The position numbers were made by a program, and so were the translations under genes. The notes under the pieces are model-generated. The model did not search any database and was not told the DNA's origin. It was given only the letters and a program-made list of their open reading frames with translations. This document shows, piece after piece, positions 23,804-64,000 of a stretch of DNA of 64,000 nucleotides. Every line of letters begins with the position of its first letter. Position 1 is the stretch's first letter. The stretch comes from Cloeon dipterum (lineage: Eukaryota > Arthropoda > Insecta > Ephemeroptera > Baetidae): positions 9,602,886-9,666,885 of the forward strand of contig NC_088789.1 of the NCBI RefSeq assembly GCF_949628265.1, given 5' to 3'.

Positions 23804-25330
23804 AGATTCCCGTGAGTTTGGTTAACTAACGATAATTTCATATACTGAGTCTACGTACTTTATTAAATCAGGACGAGCGGAAAACATTAAAAGAACATTT
23901 TTAATTGAAAAATATTTTATCACTTCATGTTTTTGTTCTGTGCAGCAAGTGTTTAGACCCTTCTATTGACCTTATCTGCAAAATATAATCAACACAGCCG
24001 TAGATGATTTTGAACTAACGGTCGTTGAAAATTTTGACTGCATAGTTATTGTTACTGAGCAAAATAGAAAAGAGAACAAATTACGAATTCTATGAATGCT
24101 ACCTTTCACTAAGATGGCAAAAAAACACTTTTCCACCAGATTCACAAGCCCTTACTTAATGTGGAGCGATTTCAAAGAGAAAATTTTTGCATCCGAATTA
24201 TCAAAATTGCAAAAAGAAACAAATAGGTTTAGCGCCGCGCAAGAGTGAGGACTGGGGAGCGTTGACCACATGACAGAACTGAGAAGAGGTCAGGTTTGCT
24301 TTTAAAAGGGGTGATATAAATTTTAAAGGGGGGCCAGCAGGATCAAGGTGAAGAGAGAGAATTATTAAAGACTAGACGAGAATGACGAAAGCGAAAACCT
24401 GAAACTAACATACAACGAAATTGCCATTATTTTTAAATTGCTATCTTCCACAAAAAAATGTTTAGTTTACAGATTAAGAGAGTCATTAAGTGAACCCTAA
24501 TTAATTATTTCATTTAATGAAACCTTCAAATTTCAAATGAGGCATCTGAATCAATTGAATAAAGACACACGCTACTCCTTTGAGATTTAATAGAGAATAA
24601 TGCTGCTAGGCATAAAAAGTTATGTGCTATTTGAGATGAAAAGTTGCAGAGCCGAGGAGTTTGACGAGGCGGTGGAAATGAGCGTCACGGTGCACTTACC
24701 CCATTCCTGCTCGTAAAGTTGCACCGCGTGGCCCCTTAATGCGAGCCTCAGTCCACCCAACACGAACTTTCCATTAGTAATTTGACTGATGACCCACGCC
24801 AAGGCTCGTTCGCAATTTCATTTGGCCGATGCGAGCAGTCCATTAGAAAAAATTCGCATCAGCAGGCACCAGCGCACGGCTGGATTTAACGTGCCTAATA
24901 AAAGTGTCCAGGAGATGCAGATCCTGAAATTAGATTCCGAGCCAGCACACAGACAGCGAACTTACGAAGACAAATTGGCACATTCCGATCCCGACACACC
25001 GGCAGAAAATTAAAAACGAGCAAGTTTCGCCTTTTCAATCGACAGAGGAAAGTCGCACACACAAAGAGGAAAATACACGAAAAGTTTTGAATGGAATCGC
25101 GTAAAAAGCCGCGCGCCACATAATTCGCTCGCCCAATGGAGGAATGCGTATGTCCACAGAGATTTTCGAACTCCGGCAAACAGATTTAACAAGCGCGCAG
25201 CAACGTCCACAGAGAGGAAAATCCTTTGCCGGCTCCAACCGGCGGCGGGAGTAAAACTCGCCAAATGACGCGAATAATTTAGCACGCGTCGCTCGCACAA
25301 ACGAAAAGTGCGAATATTTTTGTGAGAGCA
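23804..25330. other. Intergenic, nothing recognised
   Basis: No supported gene. The last 700 bases become GC-richer toward the start of the CARP gene. Overlapping open frames on both strands there (24789-25617) have no domain support and most likely reflect promoter-proximal composition. Confidence 0.4.
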
Positions 25331-25335
25331 CACAC

Positions 25336-25341
25336 TCAGTT
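25336..25341 (+). promoter_or_regulatory. Initiator candidate for CARP gene
   Basis: TCAGTT matches the arthropod initiator and lies about 220 bp before the signal-peptide exon, in GC-rich DNA without a TATA box. It would give a plausible 5' leader. Assignment is by position and consensus only. Confidence 0.3.
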
Positions 25342-25554
25342 AGAGGGGGAAAATGAACGCAGAAGTGATTATTGGCGAGCGACAACTGATAATGGCACGC
25401 AGGCTGATCTGGGTGTAACAGGAATAAGGGGTGCATGCGCCACTCGGGCACAGGGCGCGGCGCGGCTCGAGCCTCAGTCAGCGCGAGTACGCGCCCCTGT
25501 GCACTTCGGCCCTCGTCGAGCAGCCGCCGACAGGCAACAGCAGCGTGCTCCGCG

Positions 25555-61493
<35,939 letters not shown>

Positions 61494-61942
61494 TTTGCCA
61501 ACGTCGTGCTACTAGAGGTTAAATTTTGATGTCAGCGCAGCGTCGATTTTTTAAGACAGGAGAACAATTTAAAAAAAATACATAACTGTGATCTTGATGA
61601 ATTTGCTAGAATGTGGTTGCTTGTTAAGAGAGAATATGTAAACTTGGGACTTAATGGATGAGAAAACATCTGGTCAATTATTGGAGCAAATTAGACTATA
61701 CAAAGAGATATAATAACTTAAAATTAGAAGCTTGAATGATTGCGAATCTTAAAAATTTCATTGTATTGACCGAATGATTAAACTTACATTGGATTTAAAA
61801 AAACGTTTCAGCGCTTATTGAAGAAGGTCAGAGGAAGTGATTTTCAACCAGTTTGTCTATACGTCCTTGTACATCAATATTCAGAAAGCAATTTTTTATG
61901 AATGCTGATTTGAACATTTTAGATGAAAAATATGTAATATGC

Positions 61943-61958
61943 AATAAAATGGAATAAA
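61943..61958 (+). terminator. Poly(A) signals after CARP gene
   Basis: Two AATAAA motifs (61943-61948 and 61953-61958) lie about 450 bp after the inferred stop codon. They fit a 3' UTR end if the last exon is right. Confidence 0.4.
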
Positions 61959-64000
61959 TAATTGTAAAAAATCACTAGACTATTATATGCTATGCGGTTT
62001 CATTGTGTAAATAAAAATTATATACAAGCACTCTCCGTTGCATTATATTCTTTTCTACATTTTGCGCGTGTCTATAGCTACCCTGCTGCCGACGAGTGCT
62101 CATATCGTGCTGATATTTGAAGAGTCGACTGCTGCTGGCATGCATGGATTTTCCTATAGGAATTCAGGCGAGCAGGTGCGAAGAAGTTTCTGCGAGAAAA
62201 TTAGCCTTGGGCAAGGGAGGAAGAGCGTAAAGGAAAATCGATCCTGGCTGGAAAAGTGCGGGTGGCCCAATCGGCAATAAATGCTGTACTTTATCGCCGA
62301 TGGCGGGCTCAATTTGGCCGTCCGTCCTTCGGCCGTGCAACAGATAGAGATAGAGGCCGCAGAATGCATCTTGCTTAACTTATTATTTTTACTTCGAAAT
62401 GTACACCAATCCTTACAAGCATAGTATTTTAGACACGGGTGCAATGTTCTCATACAGTTTCTTGTAGCAGATATGACGGCGGTATAGAAAGTTCCTGCTG
62501 CGCTTGAAATCATAACAGCATAGTTTGGTTTGAATTCTTAGTGCTATGGCTCGAACATTTTTTCTTCAGAAATTATGGAAAATAAAATAAATGGAAATGA
62601 TGGTGAAATAAAATTATGACTCAATTAAAAAAAATCAAATTTCAGAAATATCGGAAATACCGTAAATCCCCCTAAGATTGGAATTGTGGCAGAAACTTCA
62701 TAGCGAGTAAAAAGCAGTGTAAGTATAAAGAATAACGCGTGGCTCCTGAGGCTTGTAATATTAAATTGATGCGATGGAAAATGAAAAGACGCAGGTGCAC
62801 GGAGCGCCAGCTAAATGGAACTAAATGCTGTTGTTTCATTCTAGAGCGAGGCAGCAAGGCAAAACTCATTTTCTCCTCGCTGGATATGAGGAGATATGTT
62901 TTATATTTGGTCTGTGTACATTTTTCATTTTCTCATTTTGACAGCAAGCGAGGGGATTATTATTTTTCGGCCCCAATACGATTGTGTGCAGCAGCAAGTC
63001 TTGTATAGCGTTTTTTTCCCGGCCGCTAGGAAGATTATCTTTTTGTTCTGCCGCCTTACCACCGGGACAAGATAAATTTTTCAAATAAAATCGAATGTCC
63101 TATCTCGTCGGTGAGTAATGGATAGCCAGCGCAGATCTTTTGAGTCGGCCGAGTTGGCACGGCACAAGCCAAATGGCACTTTGCTCCGATTGTAACGAGC
63201 TGAAACACATTGGAGACGCCACTTTCCTTGCGACCAAAAGTCAATCGGCAGCGTCAAAGGATATTCTCTTTCTACCCGTGAATGCCATCGCAGATAATGC
63301 GACAATTCTGCAACTGCTCAGCAGGAATCACAATCGAAAGTTGGAACTTAAGAATGTCGTATGCCACCCTGTGCCTGGCAACTTTCTTCTTTCTGAACTT
63401 TTCATATTTGAATTCCTGTCTGTGGACGTGCAGCGAGAAAGATAAATACATTTCAGGTTCATTTTGTATGCGCAAAATCAGCTTAGGGACTTTGTTCTCT
63501 CACTGTTCACATCCAGACTCCTCTCACTCAGCGCCGTCTGAGAGCAAGAAAAGAAAAAAATACCCATAAAAAAGTAAGATCTCGTTTGTAATCGACGCTT
63601 TTGCACCTCGTCATATATTTATATTCAGGATTTAGATTTCACGCTGGGATTTTTGAATAATTCAGAACCCTCTTTTTTAAAACTCTAGAGCATACAACAA
63701 TTTTTTCTTCCGATTCAAACTTGTATTTATTTTGAAGCACAAAAGTCTTTTAAAGCGATAAGCGGGTTTATTATTTTGTCATTGTTCGTCGTCGTTTTTG
63801 TTTAGTACATTAATTGTGTTCTCCAATATTTTGCATGCTTATTATCAATAAAACTGTGAAGACTTACCAGTGCAACACCACTAAAGCGACAACAGGATAT
63901 TTTTATAATCAAAAATTAATACATCAGTCCTTCGATATGGCTCTGTTTAGAATTTATGAAGTAGGATCCATCTCATCTGGAGTAAAAATAAAGTGAAACT
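61959..64000. other. Right flank, nothing recognised
   Basis: No gene, RNA or repeat is supported. GC-rich parts at about 62100-62350 and 63000-63450 carry overlapping short frames on both strands without domains. Confidence 0.4.

Overview
The window is genomic DNA from an arthropod, most likely an insect. Genes are split by many introns, often only 50-60 bp long with GT..AG ends. Intergenic and intronic DNA is AT-rich with simple repeats and small inverted-repeat elements, and cleavage signals are AATAAA. I cannot name the species. There are no bacterial operons, CRISPR arrays, rRNA genes or convincing tRNA genes.

I reassembled seven protein-coding genes by joining ORF pieces at splice sites with consistent phase. 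Left to right they are: (1) the Hsp90 co-chaperone AHA1 (9277-11602, +, 9 exons, 340 aa); (2) an unrecognised secreted acidic protein with a furin-type site (12436-15130, +, 5 exons, 255 aa); (3) a serpin (17518-18956, +, 7 exons, 367 aa); (4) a secreted Ser/Thr-rich C-type lectin with a repeated linker exon (21286-23619, +, 11 exons, 550 aa); (5) a carbonic anhydrase-related protein of the CA10/CA11 type that fills the right half of the window (25555-61493, +, 10 exons, 325 aa). Nested in intron 2 of gene 5 are (6) a second serpin (33605-35228, +, 7 exons, 377 aa) and (7) phytanoyl-CoA 2-hydroxylase (38703-40224, minus, 7 exons, 323 aa).

Region by region: 1-9276 is mostly non-coding, with two isolated GC-rich possible exons (4572-4673 and 7694-7789), a possible promoter island near 2500-2760 and a hairpin element at 8978-9121. 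From 9277 to 23619 is a gene-dense stretch. From 25555 to 61493 is the CARP gene with introns up to about 15.7 kb, holding the two nested genes, a SINE-like repeat with a second partial copy, and a 124-bp (AG)n tract. From 61494 to the end I see only its 3' flank and non-coding DNA.

The serpins are clear paralogs with the same intron positions and phases but different reactive-centre loops, so they probably control different trypsin-like proteases. The lectin between them is also of a type linked to immunity or mucosal recognition. AHA1 and phytanoyl-CoA hydroxylase are housekeeping genes. The CARP is probably a secreted neuronal ligand. Nothing in the window forms an evident multi-gene pathway. 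The least explained items are the acidic secreted protein, the duplicated linker exons of the lectin, and the gene-in-intron arrangement.
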